A stretch of DNA of 64,000 nt from an uncultured Saprospiraceae bacterium. Lineage in GTDB: Bacteria > Bacteroidota > Bacteroidia > Chitinophagales > Saprospiraceae. This document shows positions 17,070-26,617 of the stretch, piece by piece. The notes beneath the pieces were generated by a model that did no database searches, had not been told where the DNA came from, and worked only from the letters and a program-made list of their open reading frames with translations. How positions within the stretch are numbered: the first letter of the stretch is position 1; each line of letters starts with the position of its first letter. The stretch spans positions 124,001 to 188,000 of the forward strand of contig CALLPN010000001.1 of the NCBI GenBank assembly GCA_938015435.1, given 5' to 3'. The position numbers and the translations under genes are program-made.

Positions 17070-20000
17070 CTATTTCATTTTTATAATACGGTCTATGTAT
17101 GGCGAATCCCCTTCTAATTCTAATTGAATATAATAGACTCCATTAGGTAACATATCTACATCCAATTCATGATAATTAGAATGAGCTACTTTCTTGTTGA
17201 CCCATACCCTTCCATTGGTATCTAATACTCTGACATTTGTAATATCTGACAAACTGGTAAGGCTAAGAACTTCACTTCCAATTGGATTAGGATATATAGA
17301 CGTATCTGTAAAAGAGCGACTTCTAATTCCATCATGATTTCTTTCACGTTCGCAATCTGGCGCAGAAATATAGAAATCTCTTACACAATCAAATTGATCA
17401 CAAATGGCAATCCATAGAGTCCAATCTACTTCTGCTGGAAACAGTCCCAAGTAGGCGTATTGATCATTATAATAAGTTCCTATAATTTCATCAGTATTGT
17501 CGGTATTTTTCTTTTTGGCCATCCAACATGCTCCACCTGTACCTTCTACTTCTACCCACACTTGAAAGTATGCGTTACCATCTTTACCTCTCTCGCAATC
17601 ACCAACTATTACATTGGCTTCCATCTTACATTCATCTGAGCAATCCTTAGGTACATTTAATGTAACTTCGGTAATACATTCCTCATCTTTACTGTCCACA
17701 ATAACAAAATTCACTTTGGAATCATACTCTGATACTGCTCCCATATGGATAGTCTTAGTGGATCCATAAGGCCCAGCATCAATAACATCACCTTGTGTAG
17801 TCCAATAATCGCTAGGTCCATTAACATACAGATCAAATGTCCAGTAATCATCGTTTGGATCAGAAGTACCATTATCATAACATTGTACGTTTCCGATTTC
17901 TACATCGTGACATCCAGAACAAAACTCTGGAGCCATGATAAATGTATCAATCAGACAATCATAGTAATCACTAAAAAACACCCACATCGTCCAGTCACCG
18001 TCTTGCACCAATATTGGACCTAGCGCAACCGACTGATCGCCACTGCCTGAGGCTAACAATACCTCATCTGGATATCCAGAAATTGGATCTTCAAACTTTT
18101 GTTTCGCCATCCAAGGTTGGCCATTAGTGCCAAATATATCTAGCGTAACATAATAATAGTCGTCTGATATATAAGCTGGTGTATTATCATCATTACATAT
18201 ACCCATTTCATATTTGATTTCCAATTCGCAAGGCCTAGAGCAAGGAGCTGGAGCACATACGTTTACATCGGTACTACAATTGGGATCATTGACATCAAAT
18301 ACAGTAAACGTGTAGCATGGATTGTCTACAACATTTCCTCCGTCAGGATACACTTCTTTAAGGATTCCATAAGGGCCACTATCCAGTATATCTCCACTAG
18401 TTGTCCAGTTCACTCCTGTTCCTGATAGATCTGTAACGATCATATCAAAACGCCAATAGTCATCACTTGGATCACTAGTACCTTGATTGTTACAAAATGA
18501 ATCCAAAATCTCCACTATGAGACAATCTTGTCCACAGCCAGAAGTAATAGTCACATCTTGACAAGCTACCTCTTCAGCCATTTCTTCACAGTTGATAGTA
18601 AGGCACACTTGATAGGTACCAGGTGCGGTATAAGCATGTGTAACATTTGGCCCTGTATTCCCATTCCCATCACCAAAGTCCCAATCAAATATTCCTGGAT
18701 CACCAGTATTGAACCCATTAAAATTAACTGAACAGTTGTCAACTTCAAAATCAAATGAAGGCCTAACATTACAATCACTCTCACAACAGTTTATACTAAT
18801 ATTACGAATAAAGACAATAGTGTTACCTGTTCCAGCGACATTGGCCATGTACAAATACTTGCCGTCTCCATCGTGATATGTAAAAGACTGACTATGAAAA
18901 CTATAAACTGCATCGGTTGGAAGGCATACTGTATTCATTATTTTAGCCTGAACAGGAGCTAAATCTACCTGAGCTATTATAGCATCATAATCATAAATGT
19001 CTAATGGCCAATTAGCTAGAAGATCTGGATCTGGATAGATTGTATTAACATCTCTAAGTGCTGCTTGTATTCTCAACGTCGGATTCAAATTGCCGTTTGA
19101 TCGATGACCTACCCAATACTCGAAAGTTATGGTACAAGATTGACCATCTACTAATGGAAGTTCATTTTCAGTGACAATTGACTCTTGAATGTTACCATAT
19201 CCAAATAAACCAAAGGTGTTTTGGCCTGCCAAATCAGAACAGAAATATGGAGTAGAAACCATATTACCCCAATTACAAACCTCATCAAATGATTGAATAT
19301 TCCAATCTGCAAAATTTATTGACGTTCCTGCTTCTAAATTATTCTGACTAAAATCTCCATTTAAAAGTGATTCGCACTCTGGTAAACTTTCATTATAGCA
19401 AGCATCATCAAATTCTATTTCTATCAATTCACAAAATTGATTCACACATGAATTACCACTCACTTGTAAGCAAACGTTATATAATCCAGGGACATCAAAT
19501 GTATGCGTAAGATCAGTGGAAGAAAATGTTTCTCCATCAATCACCCATAGATTATTAGAACCTCCGGTTGAAGTATTGGTAAACGCAATAGTAGTTCCTA
19601 TTGGGCCACTAGGCACTGAGGCGGTAAAGTCAGCAGCAAACGCATCACATCCAGGTTGACACCCCACACTAGTAAGTAACTCAGCTCTAAATAATTCAAT
19701 ACTACTACGCATACGATCTATCTGATCCAATGAAAATTCGGTCCGACAGGCTTCATCTGAATAGTCCATATAGTTATGTACATATAATGTATTTGAAGAC
19801 CCTCCGTCACAGGCATTAGATCCTGTCTCATTACAATTTAACGTAGATCTTATATGAGGCGGCGTATCACATAACTCGTCACCATCCAGCAAACAATCTG
19901 AATTAGAAGGACAAGCGGTACCATTTCCATCCCCTTTAAAAGTATGAAAGAGTCCAAAACCGTGACCTAGTTCATGCGTCAGCGTTTTATTCTCCGCAGT

Positions 20001-20687
20001 ATTAGGATCTAGACTGCCTTCCGTTCCAAAAGCATCAAACTTAACTACTGTACCATCTAGCAATGGTGTAATATTAAAAGGAAAACTGGCGTAACCTACG
20101 GCTGAGGAGCTAATATCAGCGACTACCCATATATTATAATATTGATGATTAGGCCATCTACTTAGATTTTTCACTGCGATGTCCATTTCCCCTAGCGAAA
20201 TACCATCTGCCTCATAGCAAGCTCCTCCTGATATACAAACACTAGAAGCATCTACACGATTGATACCAGTTGTGAAATTTCCATCCGGATCTTGCGCTGC
20301 TAAGCAAAATTCAATATTAGAATCATTCCCGACGGTCAAGGCTCTGAAGTGATCATTCAATGCGGTGATAGCGGAAACTGCTTGTAGTTCAGAGATATTG
20401 GATCCCGTCCCTTCCGATTCTCCTAGATGCATAATATGAATTACAACAGGAATAGTATAAAGGTCCATTGATCTGACTCCTGCTATATCACGATTAGAAA
20501 CCATCTTATCTTTCAACATCTTTCTATCCTTATCAATACCCTGGAGCAAATCAGGATTATCTAAAAGTCGCTGCTCTAAAGCAAAATCATAACCACAAAA
20601 TTCATTTTGAGCCATTGTAGGTTCGGCCTGACAAAAAAGAAACAATATCAGTATTGGATTAAATAACGTTCTACATAAATCCTTCAT
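17070..20687 (-). CDS. Secreted M43 (pappalysin/cytophagalysin-type) metalloprotease with PKD and T9SS sorting domains
   Basis: This zinc endopeptidase is predicted to be exported by T9SS. I prefer the ATG at 20687 (MKDLCRTLFN, a compact signal peptide ending TMAQ); the frame also has an ATG at 20699, giving 1209 residues. Numbering from 20699, the zinc site is HELGHGFGLFH at 242-252 and the Met-turn is YMDYSDEAC at 310-318, both typical of M43B. PKD domains lie at about 355-430 and 645-730 (FDWDFGDGNG). Four Cys-rich modules of about 95 residues follow in an A-B-A-B order. The last 85 residues (from IYPNPIGSE to a terminal IDRIIKMK) are a type A sorting domain. The role is probably degradation of extracellular protein. 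Confidence 0.93.
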   Translation of the reverse strand: MKDLCRTLFNPILILFLFCQAEPTMAQNEFCGYDFALEQRLLDNPDLLQGIDKDRKMLKDKMVSNRDIAGVRSMDLYTIPVVIHIMHLGESEGTGSNISELQAVSAITALNDHFRALTVGNDSNIEFCLAAQDPDGNFTTGINRVDASSVCISGGACYEADGISLGEMDIAVKNLSRWPNHQYYNIWVVADISSSAVGYASFPFNITPLLDGTVVKFDAFGTEGSLDPNTAENKTLTHELGHGFGLFHTFKGDGNGTACPSNSDCLLDGDELCDTPPHIRSTLNCNETGSNACDGGSSNTLYVHNYMDYSDEACRTEFSLDQIDRMRSSIELFRAELLTSVGCQPGCDAFAADFTASVPSGPIGTTIAFTNTSTGGSNNLWVIDGETFSSTDLTHTFDVPGLYNVCLQVSGNSCVNQFCELIEIEFDDACYNESLPECESLLNGDFSQNNLEAGTSINFADWNIQSFDEVCNWGNMVSTPYFCSDLAGQNTFGLFGYGNIQESIVTENELPLVDGQSCTITFEYWVGHRSNGNLNPTLRIQAALRDVNTIYPDPDLLANWPLDIYDYDAIIAQVDLAPVQAKIMNTVCLPTDAVYSFHSQSFTYHDGDGKYLYMANVAGTGNTIVFIRNISINCCESDCNVRPSFDFEVDNCSVNFNGFNTGDPGIFDWDFGDGNGNTGPNVTHAYTAPGTYQVCLTINCEEMAEEVACQDVTITSGCGQDCLIVEILDSFCNNQGTSDPSDDYWRFDMIVTDLSGTGVNWTTSGDILDSGPYGILKEVYPDGGNVVDNPCYTFTVFDVNDPNCSTDVNVCAPAPCSRPCELEIKYEMGICNDDNTPAYISDDYYYVTLDIFGTNGQPWMAKQKFEDPISGYPDEVLLASGSGDQSVALGPILVQDGDWTMWVFFSDYYDCLIDTFIMAPEFCSGCHDVEIGNVQCYDNGTSDPNDDYWTFDLYVNGPSDYWTTQGDVIDAGPYGSTKTIHMGAVSEYDSKVNFVIVDSKDEECITEVTLNVPKDCSDECKMEANVIVGDCERGKDGNAYFQVWVEVEGTGGACWMAKKKNTDNTDEIIGTYYNDQYAYLGLFPAEVDWTLWIAICDQFDCVRDFYISAPDCERERNHDGIRSRSFTDTSIYPNPIGSEVLSLTSLSDITNVRVLDTNGRVWVNKKVAHSNYHELDVDMLPNGVYYIQLELEGDSPYIDRIIKMK

Positions 20688-20699
20688 TCGATTAGGCAT

Positions 20700-21168
20700 T
20701 TAACAAGGTTATAAAATAAGTAGTTGACGTGATCTCACAGAACCCCAATAGGGGGTAGGCCTCCCTAATGAAATCATGCGAGATCATCAAACTTTATTAA
20801 TAGTGGGGATCTGTTGATATAAAGTAGAGTGAATATTGTTCCAGTTTAGAAGAGAAACTTCAGTAATGGAATGATCAACAGTTAAACGTATAATGCTTGT
20901 AATTTATAAAAACAAAACTAATTTCTGTTGTTATTTATAAATTATTTATCGGTACTTCTTAAATATTAAAAAGTGTAATATCAAAGCATCTATATTAAAT
21001 CAAGTATCGATGTGGAAGTAAAATCCAATACAAACTAATACGACATACGCTTCCTTCCATACTTAAACCTATCAGATAATTAGCAAAGAATAACGAATAT
21101 AGGTTAGATCAATTCAAATATAGATTGAACAAATAATAACGATTATAGCAATATACATTTGTCTTACT
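20700..21168. promoter_or_regulatory. Divergent regulatory region, 469 bp, with -7 boxes
   Basis: On the right TACATTTG (21154-21161) is an exact TAnnTTTG box, 7 nt before the ATG of the DUF1266-TPR gene. On the left minus-strand TAACCTTG (20699-20706 area) resembles a -7 box and supports the later protease start. The protease-proximal part has nested complementarity: TGATCTC (20730-20736) with GAGATCA (20780-20786) around ACCCC/GGGGT. AATAACGAATATAGG and AATAACGATTATAGC recur about 50 bp apart near 21090-21150. No coding potential was seen. Confidence 0.45.
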
Positions 21169-24075
21169 ATGATAAAGAATATATTTAAAAAGAAAGCTGG
21201 TGCTAATAGCCAGCAAAACACTTGGCTCTCGTCCTTAAGTGCAATTATAAAAATGCTGAATCAATCCGATCCTGCTCAATTTGATTTTATTCAATGGAGC
21301 TTTGGATATAAGAAAACAACTAAATCCATGCTAGAGCAATGGTGGGATATAACAGATAAAGATTCTTTCTATGAGACCACATCACATCTAAAGAATGTTG
21401 GCCACCGTACTTCCGTAGCTACGGCACTCGACTCTTACTATCTAGTTGATCCTGAATATTATAACTCCCTAGATAGATTTGAAGCAGTTGAGCATAAAAC
21501 TAGAGTACAATCAAATTATCAAAATATATTTCTAGAAAATACAGATGGTTTTATAGCTTGGGACTATTGTCGATATGCCTGGCTCTATGAAAATGGTGTT
21601 ACTGCTGGCTATGTAGAGAAAACAGAAGCCATGTATAATATGGTTTGGATAGGAAAAAAACTTCAGGAACAGTATTCATCTTGGCAAGAACTAGGAGAAG
21701 ACTACTTACTTGGAAGGCAAATATGGAAGTTGGAAATAAATTCGAATAAGACCAAGCTATATCGAAATGGCAATCATTGCAATTTGTTTTTTAGCAACAC
21801 TGATGATCTTATAGTTTATCAGAAATTACTTAACAACAACGATAGTCCTTGGTCACAAACGCCATGGGATACCAAACTAGAATACCCTAAAGAAGATATC
21901 GAGCTCAATCAGATTAAAAAAATAATAAATTTCAATGTTGACAATCACTCAATAGAAACATGCAATAAAATTATTTCATGGTATAGCAACCCAGAAGATA
22001 TAGCCATAGAAAAGCTTAAAGTAACAGCAACAGAAGCATTCATCAAAGAAGATTACAATTCATCTTTAGATCATCTGATTCTATTAAAGAGCCAAATATC
22101 AGAAACAGAGTTTTACCGAACCTATATTTATAAATACGCGGCAAGTCTATTTTACTGTGACAAAATTGACCTTTGCTTAGACAGCATCAATGAGAATGAA
22201 CATAGCATAGAGAACTATCCAGAGCTACTAGCCATAAAAGCAAGATGCTTAATACTTAAAGGAAATTTACCACTAGCAGAAAGTACACTACAAGAAGTCC
22301 AAGAATATGACTATTTCTTAGAAAACGAGCTCGCTCAAATCGAACTTCATCTAGCGCAAAAACTATACACCAAGGCTTTAGAAATCATTTTGTCAGCAAA
22401 CAAGGACTACCCTGCAAATAGAACAATATACGATCATAAAATAGCTATCTTAAAAGAAAGTAGTGAAATCGAAAATCTAATAAATCATGAACTAGATTTC
22501 CTATATGCCAATATCAGAAAATTAACGTCAGATAGAAAATATACGGAAGCTATTAAAAGAATCGAAATTGACAAGAATAAATTTCCAGAAGGCTCATTGG
22601 AAGACTTACTTTCGCTCTGTCTATACAGGACCAAAAGATACGAAGAAGCATACAATATTATAAGTAAGGTCCATGACACTAACACCTATCCAACAATCGA
22701 CCATAAAAACATGAATTCGATATTCATGGCTTATTGTGCCCTTCACTCTAAAGATCTAGAAAAGGTAAGCCGAAATATTGATCTCATAGAAGAAAGTGAA
22801 AACGCTGCCGTTCAATTCCATGGAGACTTTCTTGGAGTAATGCTTGAAGCAGAAAAGAAAAATAATTCTAATGTAATCCGCAAGTTGGATGTACATATAG
22901 AAAAATGGAATTCATGTCTTTACAATCGGATTATGAGAATAGACCTACTCAATAAGCTTGGTTCCTCAAACGTAAAAAGTACAGACAGTGTAGTCGCTAG
23001 AGCAAAGCAAGAATTTGATGTATTGAATTATCAAAGCTCTTTAGATCATTTAATAAATGAATCTTTCAGCGCAGAAGTTGTAAGATGCAGAGCATACAAT
23101 TACTTCTGCTTGGAAGATTATCAAACATCATTTAACCAATTTCAAAAAATAAATAAAAAAGAACTTATTCTACATGACTTCATGGTGATGGGTTATTGTT
23201 TAAGTCAATTAAATCGACTAGAAGATGCAGAGGTATCGTACAAAAAGGCTACAGATCAATGTGATTCAAATGAAACCATATACCATTACTTAAGAGCTGA
23301 GAATCTTGAGAAGATGGGAAATATTGAAAAATCATTGGATGTACTACTCGAAGCTTATAAAAAGGATCCAAGTGACCATGTGGTCATAGATGACATAGCT
23401 GGTCACTACAAGACCTTAGAAGAATACACACTTGCTGAAGAGTATGCTTCTATGTCTATCACAATAGATCCTGAATACGCCTACCCCTATTCTATACGTG
23501 CTGATGCCAATGTTGAACTAAGCAACTATACAACCGCATTAGAAGACAATGAAATCACAGCAAAACTCCTTGACGCAGACGACGAATCTTCACCTGGATT
23601 GTTTTTCCAAAAAGCAAAAATACTAGTAGCCCTGAGTCGCTATAAAGAAGCGATGAAAGTAATCAACTCTATACTGAGTCATACGGACTACAGCGACATA
23701 CATGAACTAAAAGCTGATATTTACTACAAACAAAATGAGTATTCTAATTCGTATATGACCTACTTGAGATCACAAGAGCTTTATGGTGATGATAATGATG
23801 CGTATAAGACTTATATTGGAATCGGAAAGTGTCTCGCTAAGATGGGACAGAGAACTGATGCTCTAGTATACTTCAACGAAGCTCTAAGGTTTGATATCGA
23901 TAACGAAGTGCGTAAGGAAGTGAAGCTTCTGATTATGGAAGACCAATCAGATAATGAAGACAATAAAGGAAACGATGAAGACCTCAGTGACATCAAAAAC
24001 AAGGATACAATTGATAAAATCAATAAGGGTAAAAGTATATTGTCATTTATAATAAAAAGTGCATTGAAAATATAG
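21169..24075 (+). CDS. DUF1266 domain protein with long TPR array
   Basis: The product has 968 residues and no signal peptide. Residues about 20-215 match the DUF1266 pattern: GFIAWDYCRYAWLYENG at 127-143, AGYVEKTEA, then SSWQELGEDYLLGRQIW at 170-186. From about 290 to 935 the protein is a continuous run of TPR-like helical pairs, clearest near the C-terminus (MVMGYCLSQLNRLEDAEVSY, YLRAENLEKMGNIEKSLDVL, AYPYSIRADANVELSNYTTA, YIGIGKCLAKMGQRTDALVY). The tail is acidic then basic. E. coli DUF1266 proteins (YbeR/YbeU) are uncharacterised. Two small genes follow on the same strand after 59 and 90 bp, probably as one operon. Confidence 0.85.
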   Translation: MIKNIFKKKAGANSQQNTWLSSLSAIIKMLNQSDPAQFDFIQWSFGYKKTTKSMLEQWWDITDKDSFYETTSHLKNVGHRTSVATALDSYYLVDPEYYNSLDRFEAVEHKTRVQSNYQNIFLENTDGFIAWDYCRYAWLYENGVTAGYVEKTEAMYNMVWIGKKLQEQYSSWQELGEDYLLGRQIWKLEINSNKTKLYRNGNHCNLFFSNTDDLIVYQKLLNNNDSPWSQTPWDTKLEYPKEDIELNQIKKIINFNVDNHSIETCNKIISWYSNPEDIAIEKLKVTATEAFIKEDYNSSLDHLILLKSQISETEFYRTYIYKYAASLFYCDKIDLCLDSINENEHSIENYPELLAIKARCLILKGNLPLAESTLQEVQEYDYFLENELAQIELHLAQKLYTKALEIILSANKDYPANRTIYDHKIAILKESSEIENLINHELDFLYANIRKLTSDRKYTEAIKRIEIDKNKFPEGSLEDLLSLCLYRTKRYEEAYNIISKVHDTNTYPTIDHKNMNSIFMAYCALHSKDLEKVSRNIDLIEESENAAVQFHGDFLGVMLEAEKKNNSNVIRKLDVHIEKWNSCLYNRIMRIDLLNKLGSSNVKSTDSVVARAKQEFDVLNYQSSLDHLINESFSAEVVRCRAYNYFCLEDYQTSFNQFQKINKKELILHDFMVMGYCLSQLNRLEDAEVSYKKATDQCDSNETIYHYLRAENLEKMGNIEKSLDVLLEAYKKDPSDHVVIDDIAGHYKTLEEYTLAEEYASMSITIDPEYAYPYSIRADANVELSNYTTALEDNEITAKLLDADDESSPGLFFQKAKILVALSRYKEAMKVINSILSHTDYSDIHELKADIYYKQNEYSNSYMTYLRSQELYGDDNDAYKTYIGIGKCLAKMGQRTDALVYFNEALRFDIDNEVRKEVKLLIMEDQSDNEDNKGNDEDLSDIKNKDTIDKINKGKSILSFIIKSALKI

Positions 24076-24134
24076 ATATTTAATAAAACATTAGCTAACT
24101 ATTATTGAAACAATACCCTTAAAAAAATAACGAC

Positions 24135-24704
24135 ATGTACAATATAACTATTCACTTAAATGCAAGGTTACAACCTAAGCATCGTCACGATATAGAGGAT
24201 TCATTACAAGAGATATTAAACGGTCTCGAGCTAAAAACAAAAGTAACAGGTGGAGGAACATCGCAAGAACCAAATGGTGAAATAGCTTCTTGTGATATAG
24301 AGCTAAATCTTACTGATGCATCTGACGATAACATCGAACAGATCATTGGAGTAATAGAAGCAATGCTCGCACCCAAAGGTTCTTACTTGAGTATATCTCA
24401 AGAGGGTCATGATGCAGAAACCAAAAAGGTAGCATTTGGAATTCATCAAGGATTGGGCCTATATCTCAATGGCAAAGACCTAGATGATGAAGTATATGAA
24501 AACTGCGATGTAAATCATGTATATCAAGAAATAGAACGCTTATTGGGAGATTTTAAAACCGGTCATATTGCTAGTTATTGGGAAGGAGAAGAAACTTCAC
24601 TGTATCTATATGGCGAAAGCTTCGAAGAGATGCATAATCGTATTAAGCCGCTGCTCGATGAATATCCTTTGTGCCAAAAGTGTCGAGTAGTCAAAATCGC
24701 ATAA
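24135..24704 (+). CDS. Unknown cytoplasmic protein in the DUF1266 operon
   Basis: I do not recognise this 189-residue protein. It is acidic, has no signal or membrane segment, and appears to have two alpha/beta halves. The first (MYNITIHLNARLQPKHRHDI ... KTKVTGGGTSQEPNGEIAS ... DIELNLTDASDDNIEQIIGV) looks like a ferredoxin-like beta-alpha-beta domain. The second contains KKVAFGIHQGLGLYLNGKDL and HIASYWEGEETSLYLYGESF, ending CQKCRVVKIA. The size, acidity and paired ferredoxin-like halves resemble immunity-type proteins, but that is only an impression. Its position between DUF1266 and DUF6891 genes is the main clue to function. Confidence 0.75.
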   Translation: MYNITIHLNARLQPKHRHDIEDSLQEILNGLELKTKVTGGGTSQEPNGEIASCDIELNLTDASDDNIEQIIGVIEAMLAPKGSYLSISQEGHDAETKKVAFGIHQGLGLYLNGKDLDDEVYENCDVNHVYQEIERLLGDFKTGHIASYWEGEETSLYLYGESFEEMHNRIKPLLDEYPLCQKCRVVKIA

Positions 24705-24794
24705 ATCAAGTTTGCCACGACTAACCATATTAAAAGATAGTCAGCCAAAAGTAAGTCAATCTGAAACCAAAATTTTAGCATAAAAAAACCAACC

Positions 24795-25478
24795 ATGAAT
24801 CCAGAATCTAGAGAAGAGGCAACTGAACAACTTGAAAAGGATATCCAGTTTGGTTTCGAAAATGCAGAAGAACTCTTTGAGAGCATCAGTGAAATGTTTT
24901 ACGATGATGAAGACTTTGATGAAAATTGGTTGAAACTTGAAATCAAACAAAAACTAGAACAACATCAGGCAGAAAGTATCAATTGGGAGAGTCCTACAGA
25001 TTTTGAAAGACTAGTCAATGCATTTGATGAACTAAACAAAAGTAAAATTATATCATTACATAAAGCAGGATACACAAGACAAGATAGCATTAGTGATTGC
25101 TTGGAGATCTTATCAGAGTTAAAGGAAAATCAAGTATCTGTAAAAGGGTATTGTTATTATCACACACAAGATCTAGAGCGAGCTATCGGAGATGAAGAGA
25201 TGTTATACATAGGATATGACAGTTACAATCGCGAAGATAAACTTGCACTGGAAGTTGCCCATAAAGTAGTCGATGTATTGAAGAAAAATGGCTTCAATGT
25301 AAAATGGAACGGTTCCTTAGAGAAGCGCATTGAAATATTAGACATTAATTGGAAAAAGACAGTTGACAATATCGACTACAACTACAGTCGAGTAATTAAA
25401 CTAATTAATACGTCTATCCAAGGTGATGAAAAAAATAGTAGAAATGAAAAGAAAAAGCCATTCTGGAAGAGATGGTGA
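24795..25478 (+). CDS. DUF6891-like protein
   Basis: The 227-residue acidic protein has no signal. The region about 75-200 carries the DUF6891-like order: LVNAFDELNKSKIISLHKAG, the block GYCYYHTQDLERAIGDEEML followed by YIGYD, an AxKVVDVLKKNGFNVKWNGS segment with LEKRIEI, and a terminal W-K-K. In the family the Y-H-x-Q-D-L-E-R-A motif is the most constant feature and its activity is unknown. The C-terminus is a basic tail (RNEKKKPFWKRW). It is the third gene of the 21.2-25.5 kb group. Confidence 0.7.
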   Translation: MNPESREEATEQLEKDIQFGFENAEELFESISEMFYDDEDFDENWLKLEIKQKLEQHQAESINWESPTDFERLVNAFDELNKSKIISLHKAGYTRQDSISDCLEILSELKENQVSVKGYCYYHTQDLERAIGDEEMLYIGYDSYNREDKLALEVAHKVVDVLKKNGFNVKWNGSLEKRIEILDINWKKTVDNIDYNYSRVIKLINTSIQGDEKNSRNEKKKPFWKRW

Positions 25479-25560
25479 TTGTAAAACTTAGCTGTATATT
25501 TTCATTATAGTTGGAAGTCAAAAATCATTCAAAAACACATACTGATTTTAAAAAAAATAG

Positions 25561-25586
25561 GCCCCACCAATTGATTTTGATGGGGC
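25561..25586 (-). terminator. Rho-independent terminator
   Basis: On the minus strand GCCCCATCAA and TTGGTGGGGC form a 10-bp stem (one G-T pair) with a 6-nt loop. It is followed by CTATTTTTTTT, 15 bp behind the stop of the outer-membrane protein gene. Confidence 0.85.
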
Positions 25587-25600
25587 ACATATTAGAAATA

Positions 25601-26317
25601 TTATATCTTAAATTCAAAAAACAAACCTGCAAAAATATATTTGTCTCCATAATTTTCAGAACTATTTTTAGACAATTCTGGATTATAATATTCCTCTGGC
25701 TTGTATTCACCGGAAGTGCTAGATACTTTTCTTTCAAATGAATCCAATAGACTCCCAGACAATGAAACTCCAATATTTATTCTCTCTGACAATGGGTAAG
25801 TATAAGCCAATTTGACACCGTACATCCATGTAAATTTTCGTTCATACTCTTCTTCAAAACTATGTCTATTGAGATCAAGTCCATTATGAGTTGTTCTGTA
25901 ATACCATGTCGAGGTTAAACTACTGCTTCCAATGCCTCCAAAAACCTCACTGGAAAAACCATATTTACTAAATTGAAATCCAGTAGTTGCTAATATTGTT
26001 TTGGCTTTTCCTTGTGCATGAATATTTCTAGCTACATTATTCAATAATTCACCTTGAACTACTACATCCCCACCAAACCATGGCGCTCCTCCAGATATAA
26101 ATGATTGTTGTTGGTAATAGAGTCCCATATTAAGATTAAACCAAGGTTTCATTGTTTTCGAATAATAGACATGAAAGTTATAAGCATACTCATAATCTTC
26201 ATTAGATGATAGCTCTTCGACAGCGTACGCTGAGCTAATAGATATTTGATTCTGAGCACTCGCTCGCCACGAAAACATTATAATTCCAATGGTTAAAAAC
26301 AAAGAACTTAATCTCAT
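25601..26317 (-). CDS. Secreted outer-membrane barrel-like protein
   Basis: The 238-residue product has a signal peptide (MRLSSLFLTIGIIMFSWRASA, cleavage before QNQISIS). It has an alternating strand pattern, with Tyr/Trp-rich amphipathic strands (YNFHVYYSKTMKPWFNLNMG, TFGF-like TTGFQFSKYGFSSEVFGGIG, WMYGVKLAYTYPLSERINIG) and a terminal strand YIFAGLFFEFKI ending in a hydrophobic residue, as expected of an outer-membrane barrel. No named family is recognised. Its ATG overlaps the stop of the upstream mini-gene by 4 nt (ATGA), indicating translational coupling. Confidence 0.65.
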   Translation of the reverse strand: MRLSSLFLTIGIIMFSWRASAQNQISISSAYAVEELSSNEDYEYAYNFHVYYSKTMKPWFNLNMGLYYQQQSFISGGAPWFGGDVVVQGELLNNVARNIHAQGKAKTILATTGFQFSKYGFSSEVFGGIGSSSLTSTWYYRTTHNGLDLNRHSFEEEYERKFTWMYGVKLAYTYPLSERINIGVSLSGSLLDSFERKVSSTSGEYKPEEYYNPELSKNSSENYGDKYIFAGLFFEFKI

Positions 26318-26592
26318 AATTTGATGAATTTTGTTGATTTTGACAATCCATTGCTAATAATCATTAATATATATACACCCTTAGGATATTCGGAAATATC
26401 GATTCTATTATTCTTCTTTAAACTATTGATTGATTGATTCAATATTTCATTTCCTGTAATATCATTAATTTTAAGAATAAATGACTCTAAAACAAAATTT
26501 TCAGGTGTTTTAAATTCAATGAAAACATATGGGCCATTATGATTAAATTGAATATTGCCAAAATCCAATATATCAGCTCTATTCCTTATCAT
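26314..26592 (-). CDS. Stand-alone T9SS type A sorting-domain-like mini-protein
   Basis: The 92-residue product is essentially a C-terminal sorting domain without cargo: FKTPENFVLESFILKINDIT, then GNEILNQSINSLKKNNRIDI, SEYPKGVYILMI and a terminal STKFIKL. It has the K-G-x-Y/L and final K-L features of type A domains. It lacks the usual YPNP entry and has no signal peptide, so it cannot be exported on its own. It may be the 3' remnant of a larger T9SS cargo gene, yet it still begins with ATG and is coupled (4-nt overlap) to the barrel gene that follows. Confidence 0.6.
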   Translation of the reverse strand: MIRNRADILDFGNIQFNHNGPYVFIEFKTPENFVLESFILKINDITGNEILNQSINSLKKNNRIDISEYPKGVYILMIISNGLSKSTKFIKL

Positions 26593-26617
26593 TGTTGATA
26601 TAAATATTGTTTACCAT

